This document shows, one piece after another, positions 25,795 to 34,144 of a stretch of DNA of 48,969 nucleotides. Both the position numbers and the translations under genes were made by a program. Positions within the stretch are counted from its first letter, which is position 1; every line of letters starts with the position of its first letter. Source of the DNA: CAYMPW01 sp964558505 (GTDB taxonomy: Archaea > Thermoplasmatota > Thermoplasmata > Methanomassiliicoccales > Methanomethylophilaceae). The notes under the pieces were generated by a model. That model was given only the letters and a program-made list of their open reading frames with translations. It did no database searches and was not told the origin of the DNA. Where the stretch lies: assembly GCA_964558505.1 (NCBI GenBank), contig CAZLEI010000008.1:1-48969 (forward strand), written 5' to 3'.

Positions 25795-26658
25795 GTGACT
25801 AGGCTGACTTCTGAGGACCTCGCTGACACCCCCGACGTGTCGCGCCTCGATATGAAGCTCAACAAGGCCATCGGCGCAGACACCTACGGCATCGCATGCG
25901 GTGCTGTGAAAGCCACGGGCGGGATCGTCCGCACCGATGGCGTTAGCACGGCCGTGGTCCCCATAACATCGGGCGACGGCGTGATAGGAGGTTTCTCCGA
26001 GTCCGTGTGCGCCATCGTGCGCAGCATGGGCATGAACGGATTCGTCACCGAAGGTCATGACGTGACCGGATTCGCGGAAGCCATCGCTTCCGGAGCCGAG
26101 ATCGTGTTCATGGCCGACGACTACCAGTTCGTGGCATACAACGTGAGGACAGGCGCGTATGCAGATAACACCGAATCGACAGCGATGGGGTATGTGTCCG
26201 CACTCAGGATAGCAGAAGGGTGCCTTGAAGGAAAAGACGTCCTCGTACTGGGGGCCGGGAGAGTGGGCACAGTGGCTGTAGGGATCCTCGCCGCCGAATG
26301 CAGAGAGGTCCGCGTTTTCGACATCGACAATTCGCGCGCACGCGAACTCGCGGGAAGATATCCGAATGTCCGTGCCGTTGAAGATGCTGAAACGGCCATT
26401 GGATCCAATATGCTCATCCTCAATGCGTCTCCCGCACCAATCCCCGGCGAATGGATCGCCGACGGATCGGTCATATCCTCGCCAGGCGTCCCATATGCAT
26501 TCGATGCCCTGGGCGAGAAGAGAGCTCGCGTGATAATACATGACCCCCTGAGCATAGGCGTGGCCACCATGGCCGCCCTCAGCTCCGGTCGCATACATCA
26601 GGAGCCCATCCACGTCCATGCGGAATCATCCATCGACGAGAGGACTGAAACAGCTTGA
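25795..26658 (+). CDS. pylD: PylD, pyrrolysine synthase (copy 1, divergent)
   Basis: 287 residues. PylD oxidises 3-methylornithyl-lysine with NAD+ so that it cyclises to pyrrolysine. Rossmann motif DVLVLGAGRVGTVAV, substrate-region VVPITSGDGVIGGFSES, GHDVTGFAEA, ADDYQFVAYNVRTG, then VISSPGVPYAFD and DPLSIGVATMAA all match the family. The start is GTG at 25795: VTRLTSEDL aligns with MTRLTDDN of copy 2, and a GGGGG stretch precedes it. Copy 2 lies at 30244-31080. The two differ clearly in the first 50 residues and C-terminus, so this is not a recent duplication. First gene of pylD-pylS-pylB. Confidence 0.88.
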   Translation: MTRLTSEDLADTPDVSRLDMKLNKAIGADTYGIACGAVKATGGIVRTDGVSTAVVPITSGDGVIGGFSESVCAIVRSMGMNGFVTEGHDVTGFAEAIASGAEIVFMADDYQFVAYNVRTGAYADNTESTAMGYVSALRIAEGCLEGKDVLVLGAGRVGTVAVGILAAECREVRVFDIDNSRARELAGRYPNVRAVEDAETAIGSNMLILNASPAPIPGEWIADGSVISSPGVPYAFDALGEKRARVIIHDPLSIGVATMAALSSGRIHQEPIHVHAESSIDERTETA

Positions 26659-26683
26659 TCCATATCAACAAGGAAGTATCGAA

Positions 26684-27511
26684 ATGACAGAAGAGTATAG
26701 ATTCACAGAATCGCAGATCCAACGCATGAGAGAATACGGCGATGGCAGGTACGACGAAGAAGCGTTCGACACAGCTGCCGACCGTGACGCGATGTTCACA
26801 GAGGAGATCGGGAGTCTCGTGGCACAGAACGAGAAGAGCATACGCGAAACCATCGATGTGCCCGGAAGGCACATGCTTTCACAGCTAGAAGCTGATCTTG
26901 CCGCCTCGCTGATAAAGCTCGGATTCGTAGAGGTGCGCACACCTACGATAGTGTCCACTGCCGCATTGGCCAAGATGACCGTCACCGGGGACCATCCGCT
27001 GTACAAGCAGATGTTCCTCATCGACAGCAAAAGATGCCTCCGTCCCATGCTCGCCCCCAATCTCTACAAGGTCATGAGGGAGCTCAGGGACCACACGAAC
27101 GGCCCGGTCAAGATCTTCGAGATCGGATCATGTTTCAGAAAAGAATCCCACAGCAGCAACCATCTGGAAGAATTCACCATGCTGAACCTTGTCGAGATGG
27201 GCGAGACCGGGACTGTCGAGAACCTCAAGAAGTACATGGCGACGGTCATGGAGACCGTTGGTCTGGATTACAAGCTCACTGATGAGGAATCCGATGTCTA
27301 CAAAGCAACGATAGATGTCGAAGTCAACGGGGAAGAGGTCGCATCCGGCGCCGTCGGACCGCACGCCCTGGACCCGGCTCACGATGTCCACGAACCATGG
27401 TGCGGGGTCGGATTCGGATTGGAAAGACTGCTGATGCTCAGAGAAGGTAAAGAGAACATAAGAAAGACCGCCAGGAGCAACACGTACCTCAACGGCGCCA
27501 AGATAAACTGA
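26684..27511 (+). CDS. pylS: Pyrrolysyl-tRNA synthetase, stand-alone catalytic domain
   Basis: 275 residues, class II synthetase that charges tRNA-Pyl with pyrrolysine. Motif 1 region VEVRTPTIVS, motif 2 FEIGSCFRKESHSSNHLEEF, motif 3 GFGLERLLM. In the amino-acid pocket, MLNLVEMG carries the conserved Asn and Val where Methanosarcina enzymes have Asn and Cys; the Tyr in DVYKATID matches the flexible-loop Tyr. There is no PylSn domain here or elsewhere in the window, as in the N-domain-lacking class of Methanomassiliicoccales. ATG at 26684 gives the family N-terminus. Only 25 bases after pylD(1), four before pylB. Confidence 0.96.
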   Translation: MTEEYRFTESQIQRMREYGDGRYDEEAFDTAADRDAMFTEEIGSLVAQNEKSIRETIDVPGRHMLSQLEADLAASLIKLGFVEVRTPTIVSTAALAKMTVTGDHPLYKQMFLIDSKRCLRPMLAPNLYKVMRELRDHTNGPVKIFEIGSCFRKESHSSNHLEEFTMLNLVEMGETGTVENLKKYMATVMETVGLDYKLTDEESDVYKATIDVEVNGEEVASGAVGPHALDPAHDVHEPWCGVGFGLERLLMLREGKENIRKTARSNTYLNGAKIN

Positions 27512-27515
27512 TACC

Positions 27516-28571
27516 ATGTCAATAGAAGAGATACTCAACAGGGCCTCCGAAGGAAACGGCCTGGAAGATCGGGACATACAGCCACTAGTGGAGATCACCG
27601 ATCCCAAGGAGATCGAGATGCTGTTCGAAACGGCACGCGAAGTCAGGAACAAGGTGTCCGGGGACAAGGTCGCGATCTACGGGTTCGTGTACTTCTCCAC
27701 ATACTGCAAGAACAACTGCGCATTCTGCTATTACAGGCAGACCAACGGAGAGCTCCCGCGTTACAGGAAGACCAAAGATGAGGTCGTGGACCTATCCATC
27801 GACCTCGTGGAAGCGGGCGTCAATCTCGTCGATCTCACGATGGGGGAGGACCCGCGCCTCTACGCCAACGGATACGAGCAGCTGCTGGACCTTGTCAGTT
27901 CCGTACGCGGAGCCATCGGCAAGGAGATAGGCATCATGGTCTCGCCGGGAGCCCTCGACAAGGACGCTTTCCCGAAGGTCCGCGAGGCAGGAGGCGATTG
28001 GTACGCCTGCTATCAGGAGACCAACAACCGCCAGCTGTTCGAGAAGCTGCGCTTGGGACAGGATTACGACTTCCGCCTGAATCAGAAGAAATGGGCCAAA
28101 GATGCGGGATTGCTCACAGAAGAGGGGATCCTTGTCGGCGTGGGGGAGACCGCGGCCGATCGCGCACAATCCATCCGCGAGATGAGGGACCTCGGATGCA
28201 GGCAGGTCAGGGCGATGACGTTCGTGCCGCAGACAGGGACGCCGATGCAGAACAGGTCTCCGTCCGATTCATTGGACGAGCGCATGGCCATAGCCGTCAT
28301 GAGGCTTGCGTACCCCGACAGGCTCATCCCATGCAGCCTGGACGTGGAGGGCATAGACGGCCTCGTGTCCAGGATCGATGCCGGTGCGAACGTGATAACC
28401 TCGATCGTCCCGCCGCACATGAACCTGGCAGGCGTCGCCCAGCACGACCTGGACATCGATAACGGCAACCGCTCGGTGGGACATGTCAAGGACATGCTTG
28501 CGGACATGGGATTCAGGGTGCCGTCCAACTCGGAATACAGGACCGAGTTGGAGAACTGGCGCTCTGCTTGA
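27516..28571 (+). CDS. pylB: PylB, 3-methylornithine synthase
   Basis: 351 residues. Radical-SAM mutase converting lysine to 3-methylornithine, the first step of pyrrolysine synthesis. The cluster motif is YCKNNCAFCYYR (CxxxCxxC), early in a TIM barrel as in BioB-like enzymes; MVSPGALDKDAF, ACYQETNNRQLFEKLR and GVGETAADRAQSI match the family. C-terminal segment ITSIVPPHMNLAGVAQ is also typical. Starts four bases after pylS and is followed by a terminator shared with the convergent ramA. Only one copy is present in the window. Confidence 0.96.
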   Translation: MSIEEILNRASEGNGLEDRDIQPLVEITDPKEIEMLFETAREVRNKVSGDKVAIYGFVYFSTYCKNNCAFCYYRQTNGELPRYRKTKDEVVDLSIDLVEAGVNLVDLTMGEDPRLYANGYEQLLDLVSSVRGAIGKEIGIMVSPGALDKDAFPKVREAGGDWYACYQETNNRQLFEKLRLGQDYDFRLNQKKWAKDAGLLTEEGILVGVGETAADRAQSIREMRDLGCRQVRAMTFVPQTGTPMQNRSPSDSLDERMAIAVMRLAYPDRLIPCSLDVEGIDGLVSRIDAGANVITSIVPPHMNLAGVAQHDLDIDNGNRSVGHVKDMLADMGFRVPSNSEYRTELENWRSA

Positions 28572-28580
28572 TTGAAAACA

Positions 28581-28603
28581 GCCCCGGGCATTGCGCCCGG
28601 GGC
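28581..28603. terminator. Bidirectional terminator between pylB and ramA
   Basis: Perfect 9-base arms gccccgggc and gcccggggc with a 5-base loop, in the 39-base gap between convergent operons; the pylB side is preceded by attgaaaaca. Confidence 0.75.
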
Positions 28604-28610
28604 ATCGCCG

Positions 28611-30251
28611 TCAGTTGACAGCGACCTTGTAATGCTGTATGTGCAGGACCTTCTTGGGGCATGCGGCCTCGCAGCGCCTGCATGCGGTTCCTGCGCACAA
28701 GTCCGACCTGATGGACCCGCGGGACGGCTTATCCTTCCCGAACGTGATGATCTCCAACGCCTTCTCCGGACATGCCTTGACGCACTTGCCGCATGCGATG
28801 CATCCCTCTATCTCGCCTTCGAGCACTGTGCCGGGATCCTCGATTATCTGAACCGGGCATTTCTCGGTGTCCGGAAGGTCGGTCACGGCCAGACGCTTCA
28901 CATCCGGATCGTCCATGGGCTCGCAGAGCGGAGGAAGATTGGATATCGCCAGCATGTTGTTGTACTCGGATGCGGGCATCCCCTGGCACCACATCGAGTA
29001 TTCGATGGCGTAGATGTCCTTGAATATCGGAGCGGTGGCGAACATGCAATGGGTCGCCCTGAGCTTCTTGGCGAATTCCCTGAGTCCCTCGAGGTCCACA
29101 TCGCCCATTGCCAGACGGCGGGCGAGCTCGATCGACGTGTTCCCGAACTGGATTATGCGCTCTGCACCCGGGACGACCATCCCGATCTTGAGTGCTTTCG
29201 CCGCATCCACGTACAATCCGGATGCTCCGGACATGTATGCGAGCTTGACATCCCCTACCCAAAGGCCAGCATCATCGAGGAGTGTCAGGAACCCGGCGCG
29301 CAATGCGCCGATGGCCTTGCCTGCCTCGTCCACATCATTGGATGTGATGCATATGCCGTCCTGGAGGTGGATCTTCCCATCGGGCGTGTTGATCTTGGGG
29401 GTCTTGATCATCCCTGTCTCCATTCCGCAGTAAAGCGCGGCCACCACTCCCGTGCCGGTGATGCCTACGGCCTTGCCGGACATCTCGCCTTCAGCTTTGA
29501 TGTCGCCCGTGGATGGGTCCATCGTGTTTCCGCGGCGGTTCACCATCCCCTTGTCGAGGACCGTGCATTCCCATCCGAGGTCTGTGATATTGACGTCCGC
29601 AATGGCACCGGGTGCGGCGAGCATGCCTCTTTCGATCTCCTGACCCTCAAGGGCGGGACCGGCAGCGGCGGATCCAGTGTAGATCTTGCCGTCGACTATG
29701 AGGGCCATCTCTGCATTCGTGCCGTAATCGACGACGATGCACGGCTCTTTCTGATCGAGGATGCCGGTGATCATCAACATGGCGATCGCGTCCGCACCGA
29801 TCTCATGGGTGACCGAGGGAGGGATCAGGACTTTGGCACCGGGCATCCCTTTGATGCCTATATCGGACGCCAGGATCTCGTCCCCGTCGCGCGGGGGCGA
29901 CACGACACCGAGGTCCTTGAGCTTGTTCTTCCCGGCGTACGCCAGATCCCTGATCTCGATATTCTGGAAGAGGGACAGTTGGAACGGGTTACCGCAAACG
30001 GCCACGGTCTTCACTTCGGACAGCTCTATGCCCAATGATGAGAACAGTCTGTTGATCGCCCCGATCATCAGACCGTTGGCAACATCCCTTCCGGACACCA
30101 TTGCGAAATTCACATGGTCGATGACGTTCATCCCCGGGATGGGGTGGCGCTGTGTGATGGATGTCGCCACGGTCTCCCCCGTGGCACGGTCGATCGCCTG
30201 GCACCTGAGGCCGCTTGTCCCGATGTCCAATGCTATGCAATATTCAGTCAT
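28611..30251 (-). CDS. ramA: RamA-type corrinoid activation protein
   Basis: 546 residues. ATP-dependent reductive activator that returns inactive Co(II) corrinoid proteins such as MtmC to Co(I). The N-terminal 450 residues have the ASKHA-like ATP-binding pattern of the DUF4445 family (CIALDIGTSGLRCQAID, VVDYGTNAEMALI, GITGTGVVAALY, MSGASGLYVDAAKAL). The last 70 residues carry two ferredoxin-like cluster motifs: CIACGKCVKACP and a second with CRRCEAACP preceded by LCAGTA. Start overlaps the pylD(2) stop by eight bases, so activation and pyrrolysine synthesis are expressed together. The long open frame on the opposite strand is a shadow. Confidence 0.94.
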   Translation of the reverse strand: MTEYCIALDIGTSGLRCQAIDRATGETVATSITQRHPIPGMNVIDHVNFAMVSGRDVANGLMIGAINRLFSSLGIELSEVKTVAVCGNPFQLSLFQNIEIRDLAYAGKNKLKDLGVVSPPRDGDEILASDIGIKGMPGAKVLIPPSVTHEIGADAIAMLMITGILDQKEPCIVVDYGTNAEMALIVDGKIYTGSAAAGPALEGQEIERGMLAAPGAIADVNITDLGWECTVLDKGMVNRRGNTMDPSTGDIKAEGEMSGKAVGITGTGVVAALYCGMETGMIKTPKINTPDGKIHLQDGICITSNDVDEAGKAIGALRAGFLTLLDDAGLWVGDVKLAYMSGASGLYVDAAKALKIGMVVPGAERIIQFGNTSIELARRLAMGDVDLEGLREFAKKLRATHCMFATAPIFKDIYAIEYSMWCQGMPASEYNNMLAISNLPPLCEPMDDPDVKRLAVTDLPDTEKCPVQIIEDPGTVLEGEIEGCIACGKCVKACPEKALEIITFGKDKPSRGSIRSDLCAGTACRRCEAACPKKVLHIQHYKVAVN

Positions 30252-31080
30252 ACAGATCTTCCTTCTTCGGTTTCAAAGAGAACGATGCGCTCTGGACCGC
30301 CATGACCGACGTGCCGATTGCGAGCGGATCGTGTATTATTGTTGCTCTCCTCCTGCCCTCTTCGTCGAAGACATGAGGTATACCAGGAGTGGAAATTATC
30401 GCTCCCTCCCTTATCGCGCTCCCGGGTATAGCCGCGGGTGACGCATTGAGTATCAAATCGGCGGACGCGACAGCGGACAGGAGATCCTCGACGGCGCGCG
30501 TCCCGCTGTACTTCTGCGACAGCGAACGAGCCCTCTCGATGTCCAGGTCCGTGACGGTGACATTGGCGCCCATGTTGAACAGCAGACGGACCGCATGGGT
30601 GCCGACCCTTCCCGCTCCGATGACGAGAACGTCCTTCCCCTTGAGCCCCTTGGCGGCTCCTTTGAGCGCGGTGACATAGCCTGCCGCGGTGCAGAACGAA
30701 TTATTGGCATACTTCCTCGCGCGGGTGTTGTACGCTATGAACTGGATATCGTCCGCCATCATTATTATGTCCGCATCTGCCGTGAGACCTTCCGCGAATC
30801 CTGTGACGTCGGTGCCGTCGGTGACGAACGCATCCATTCCCAATTCGGATACTGTATCTGCAACCGACTCAGAGAAACGCCTTATTATGCCCAGGCCAGA
30901 CGATATCGGCACCACAGCGACACGGTAATCCGCCATGTCCACCCACGCCGGGTTAAGGCCCACGGCCTCGCAGGCGAGCGTCTTCAAGTTCATCCCCGTC
31001 GTGCCGGTGAGCATCTTGCTTATGCCGCCGAGCTGCTCCGGGAGCTCTTTGATGTTATCATCGGTCAACCTGGTCATCAT
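30244..31080 (-). CDS. pylD: PylD, pyrrolysine synthase (copy 2)
   Basis: 278 residues. Same family features as copy 1: VVPISSGLGIIRRFSES, GTDVTGFAEGL, ADDIQFIAYNTRARKYANNS, Rossmann DVLVIGAGRVGTHAV, IISTPGIPHVF and DPLAIGTSVMA. The N-terminus (LTDDNIKELPEQLGGISKML) looks closer to Methanosarcina PylD than copy 1 does. The ATG overlaps the pylC(1) stop by four bases (ATGA) and a second ATG follows immediately. Middle gene of pylT-pylC-pylD-ramA. It is probably the principal PylD, but that is inferred only from its coupling to pylC. Confidence 0.93.
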   Translation of the reverse strand: MMTRLTDDNIKELPEQLGGISKMLTGTTGMNLKTLACEAVGLNPAWVDMADYRVAVVPISSGLGIIRRFSESVADTVSELGMDAFVTDGTDVTGFAEGLTADADIIMMADDIQFIAYNTRARKYANNSFCTAAGYVTALKGAAKGLKGKDVLVIGAGRVGTHAVRLLFNMGANVTVTDLDIERARSLSQKYSGTRAVEDLLSAVASADLILNASPAAIPGSAIREGAIISTPGIPHVFDEEGRRRATIIHDPLAIGTSVMAVQSASFSLKPKKEDLYD

Positions 31081-32237
31081 ACCATCTCCGGTGACCTGTC
31101 GATGAACTCCGTGATGCCGCAGTCGCGGATGATCGATGCGATGGCCGCTTCCCTCTTCAAGCGGACCTCGGCAGGATCCGAACCGGATGTTATCATCGTG
31201 GCATACCAAACCTTCTTGCCTGGCTCATAATCTGTGATCATCTCATCGCTGCCGAACAGCCCTTTGACGATCCTCGGAGAGGAAACGTGTCCGAAGACCT
31301 TCTCGCCGCATGTGATCATACGCGACCCGTCGATCGCGAAATGCTCGTAGGAGGATGCACCTTTCGACGGCCTGTTCCCAGTCTCCTTACCTATCTTCGC
31401 ATGAAGCAACTCATCGAACAGGTTTATCCCGGTTCCTGCAAGGATCGTCGCAGGCGTCTGACTGGGGATACGGGCATCGATCTCCAATACCCTGAGCCCG
31501 TTCTTTGTGTAGATCGCCTCCACATCCATGAGCGCATTGAGCCCGATGGCCTCTGCAACATCAACTCCGATGCGCCCGAACTCGACCTCGTCGGCCTCCG
31601 ATAGGATCCCGGGCTCGCATATCACTCTTTTACAATCGTAATTCGCATCGAGGACCACTTCTGTAGTGACGTATGAACGAGCATTGGTTCCGTTGCCGAC
31701 GACCTCGATGGAAACGCTCTTCCCTGAAACGAATTCCTGGATTATCGGGACATCGTTCAATGCCGCCACCTTCTCCAGAGCCGCTCCCATCTCCGATTCA
31801 TCATTCACTTCGGAAACACCTATGCTGCCGCTTTGAGATGATGGTTTCACTATCACCGGGAAACCGCAGTCCGGCCATGGTCTCGGCAAGGGCACGTTCT
31901 GCTCCGCCATCACCGCATTGGATCTCTCCTTGGAGCATGAAAGGCTGTACGACCGCATGTCGAAAAGGAAAGGGATCTCCATGCCCTTGAGCATTTTATC
32001 CAAGGAATGGAGGGCATCGAGCTCCTCGCATGCGGGTATCACCGCATCGCAATCAGACAGGATCCTTTTCGCGGCCTCTGGTTCTTTGACGACGTCCACT
32101 GTTACGGACTCGTCCGACAGGGAGCGTGCAGGCGCCTTCTCCTTCCGGTCTACGACAAGTGATGCATAGCCGGCTTTCTGAGATAAATATACTGCTTCCA
32201 TGCCCTGCAGGGCGCCACCCACGATGCCGATCTTCAT
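31077..32237 (-). CDS. pylC: PylC, 3-methylornithine-lysine ligase (copy 1)
   Basis: 386 residues, ATP-grasp ligase joining 3-methylornithine to the epsilon-amine of lysine. Begins KIGIVGGALQGMEAVYLSQK as in the family; VIVKPSSQSGSIGVSEV is the ATP-grasp lysine region, IIQEFVSGKSVSIEVVGNG the hinge and binding part, and LRVLEIDARIPSQTPATI contains metal-binding Glu and Asp. The start at 32237 follows GGAGGT; longer frames would run into tRNA-Pyl. Leads pylC-pylD-ramA, 52 bases downstream of pylT. Confidence 0.95.
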   Translation of the reverse strand: MKIGIVGGALQGMEAVYLSQKAGYASLVVDRKEKAPARSLSDESVTVDVVKEPEAAKRILSDCDAVIPACEELDALHSLDKMLKGMEIPFLFDMRSYSLSCSKERSNAVMAEQNVPLPRPWPDCGFPVIVKPSSQSGSIGVSEVNDESEMGAALEKVAALNDVPIIQEFVSGKSVSIEVVGNGTNARSYVTTEVVLDANYDCKRVICEPGILSEADEVEFGRIGVDVAEAIGLNALMDVEAIYTKNGLRVLEIDARIPSQTPATILAGTGINLFDELLHAKIGKETGNRPSKGASSYEHFAIDGSRMITCGEKVFGHVSSPRIVKGLFGSDEMITDYEPGKKVWYATMITSGSDPAEVRLKREAAIASIIRDCGITEFIDRSPEMV

Positions 32238-32289
32238 ATCATGACCTCCGCAGACCATCCGGTCCCGCAGAACAAATCTGAAAGGAAAG

Positions 32290-32357
32290 CGAGAGACCGG
32301 GGTGTCGAACCCCGCTGGCAAGGTTTTAGAGACCCGCTGATCGCCGGACCGTCCCCC
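32290..32357 (-). tRNA. pylT: tRNA-Pyl (anticodon CUA)
   Basis: 68 bases, minus strand. Acceptor GGGGGAC pairs with GTCTCTC (two G-T pairs), discriminator G. The D arm GGTC-CGGC-GATC follows with no base between and a loop of only four. The anticodon stem GCGGG/CTTGC, extended by a T-A pair next to a bulged C, carries CTA at 32329-32327. The variable loop has three bases; the T arm is CGGGG-TTCGACA-CCCCG. These oddities match known Methanomassiliicoccales tRNA-Pyl, and the sequence looks almost identical to that of Methanomethylophilus alvus as I remember it. CCA is not encoded. It reads the TAG codons in both mtmB genes and heads the pylC-pylD-ramA unit. Confidence 0.97.
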
Positions 32358-32386
32358 ATTATCCTACTTTGTAATCGCGCGCGCGT

Positions 32387-32395
32387 GATATATAG
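32387..32395 (-). promoter_or_regulatory. TATA box for pylT (and possibly pylC-pylD-ramA)
   Basis: Minus-strand CTATATATC is centred about 33 bases before the mature tRNA 5' end, right for an archaeal start a few bases upstream of the tRNA. A cgcgcgcgcg run lies between. Confidence 0.65.
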
Positions 32396-32427
32396 ATTAC
32401 TACGACACATGTGCCACACGGCAAATA

Positions 32428-33807
32428 TCAGATTCTCAGTCCGCACTTGTCGAGGGTGACCAGAGCTTTTTCGTAAACCTTCAGATGCTCTTTTGTCGGA
32501 GTGATATCCTCGAGGTTGTAGCAGTCCTGGAAACGCTTGCCGGAGGGCGGGTGGGAATAATTGCCCTCGTAACGACCTATGATCTTGTCCAGGATTATAT
32601 TGACCTCGGCTATGTCGAGACCGGCAGAGGCAGCTGCGGCCTCACCCATCATGCGGGCTTCCATACCTGACGTCATATCTTTGACGACGCCCTTCGATGA
32701 TGCAGAGCCAGATATCAATTCCCTGCCTGATGCAGTATCGGTGATCGCCTGTGCGGCGACCTCTAAGAAGCACATCTCCGTGCATGGTCCTGCCAACGTG
32801 TAGTACTGATTTCCGAGGAGGACATCTGTGTTGAGGTCCATTGCCGTCGCGGCATGGGCGGCTATCTGGAGTGTCTCTCTGGTGGTCGTTGTACCCCACC
32901 TGATGTGGATAGGCCCGTCCAGATGGATGTCGCAATTGAACAACGCGAACGAGGCTATCATCGTGGCCACATCGCAGATGGTTGTTTCCTCGATACCTCC
33001 GCAGTATCCTCCCAATATCGGCATCTGCTCGATCATTATTATATCGCCATTGGTGACCCAGCCTGCCAGCATGTTCAATCCTGAAAGATCCATCTTCAGT
33101 TCGTTGAGCTGGGAGCATTCGTGTAGATCGTACGTCTTCAAACCGTAACTGGTCAACCCGGAAGAAAGACGTCCTGCCGCTGACAGCGGCGTCTCTGGTC
33201 CCTATATCGCCATGCCGTTTCTTCCGCATGCGGCACAGGCCTCTCTGACGTGACGTATCTCTGCTAGCGTGGCACGTATCTCCATAGGGGTGTTTGTGGT
33301 CGCCGGCTCTCCACCCACGGTGTTCAAGACTCCGCTGACCAACGTATCGACCAGGGGTTCCTGCACATACGACTGCATCATCTTGGAGAATATCTCTTCC
33401 GACACCGGCGCACCGGTGGGTCCTCCCTCGATGATGGGTTTGCGCCTGCTGTTCCCCGTACGCGTCTTGCATTTGACCTTTTCCTTCCCTGAACCGAGAG
33501 AGAGCTTGGTAGGGGCCATCTTCAGACCCTCCATGATCTCCTCTTCGGTGACATAGAGCACACGGCCCATGTTCGGATTGTAAAAACCTGTCTCGATGAG
33601 CATGTCCAAACCTGCCTGGAACAGCCTGTTTGATATGTCCTCGTCCTCGGGGATTATATTCCCGCCGAAATCGAGATCGTATTTCTGCTTCATCGCCTGC
33701 GCATTGGTAGGCACTGTAACGTAATCCCACGTGTCCTCACGAACCCTCTTCCCTTCGCTGAAGCGCTTATAGGATTCGAAAACATCCAAGGGCCTTGTAG
33801 CTACCAT
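32428..33807 (-). CDS. mtmB: Monomethylamine methyltransferase MtmB paralogue with in-frame TAG (pyrrolysine)
   Basis: 459 residues if TAG at 33204-33202 is read as pyrrolysine. It is codon 202, the same position as in Methanosarcina MtmB. Flanks GRNGMAI and GPETPLSAAGRL align with the known site. The TIM-barrel parts SQLNELKMDLSGLN, QMPILGGYCGGIEETTICD, LDGPIHIRWG, GPCTEMCFLE, DTASGRELISG and GMEARMMGE are intact on both sides. MtmB moves the methyl of monomethylamine to the corrinoid of MtmC. It diverges appreciably from the neighbouring copy at 34145-35530, mostly in the first 130 residues. No corrinoid gene is directly attached. Confidence 0.93.
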
Positions 33808-34144
33808 CGAATCAACATCTTCTTTCTAAATAATAACTTTGTGTTCGTCGTATATTGTAAGCACGAAAGCTATCGAAAAACATATGGACATCATCATGAC
33901 CCGATACAGAGCCAGCAGTGCAACTTATGCAAATTCTTTTGATGAAAACAACAATATGGACATGAGTTCGACGAATTATTATCAACAAGATATAAAATAT
34001 AATGAGACCCGCATGCCAGATCCTGTATGCGGATGATCGTTTGAAGGGAGACCGCCCCGTGAAGGGCGACCTCCCCCGTGTACTGAGTACACTTGTCGCG
34101 GTGCCAGAAGGCACCGCGACTGCTTCCGAAGAAGCGATTTGGGT
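33808..34144. other. Intergenic region between the two mtmB genes, with hairpins
   Basis: 337 bases. The half near the mtmB paralogue (about 33810-34010) is AT-rich and should hold its promoter. The half downstream of the other mtmB has three consecutive inverted repeats: an imperfect one at about 34045-34076, gtgtact/agtacac at 34078-34092, and the terminator at 34095-34120. No gene is evident. Confidence 0.6.
34095..34120 (-). terminator. Terminator hairpin after mtmB
   Basis: Perfect 11-base arms gtcgcggtgcc and ggcaccgcgac with loop agaa, 24 bases past the mtmB stop. A small cttc-rich hairpin also lies between. Confidence 0.65.

Noticed and set aside
28572..30038. A 488-codon plus-strand frame opposite ramA
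   Set aside because: Antisense shadow; ramA has clear ATPase and ferredoxin motifs.
33202..33204. Reading the mtmB TAG as a nonsense mutation (pseudogene)
   Set aside because: Both mtmB copies have TAG at codon 202, the known pyrrolysine site, with intact sequence beyond and a tRNA-Pyl nearby.
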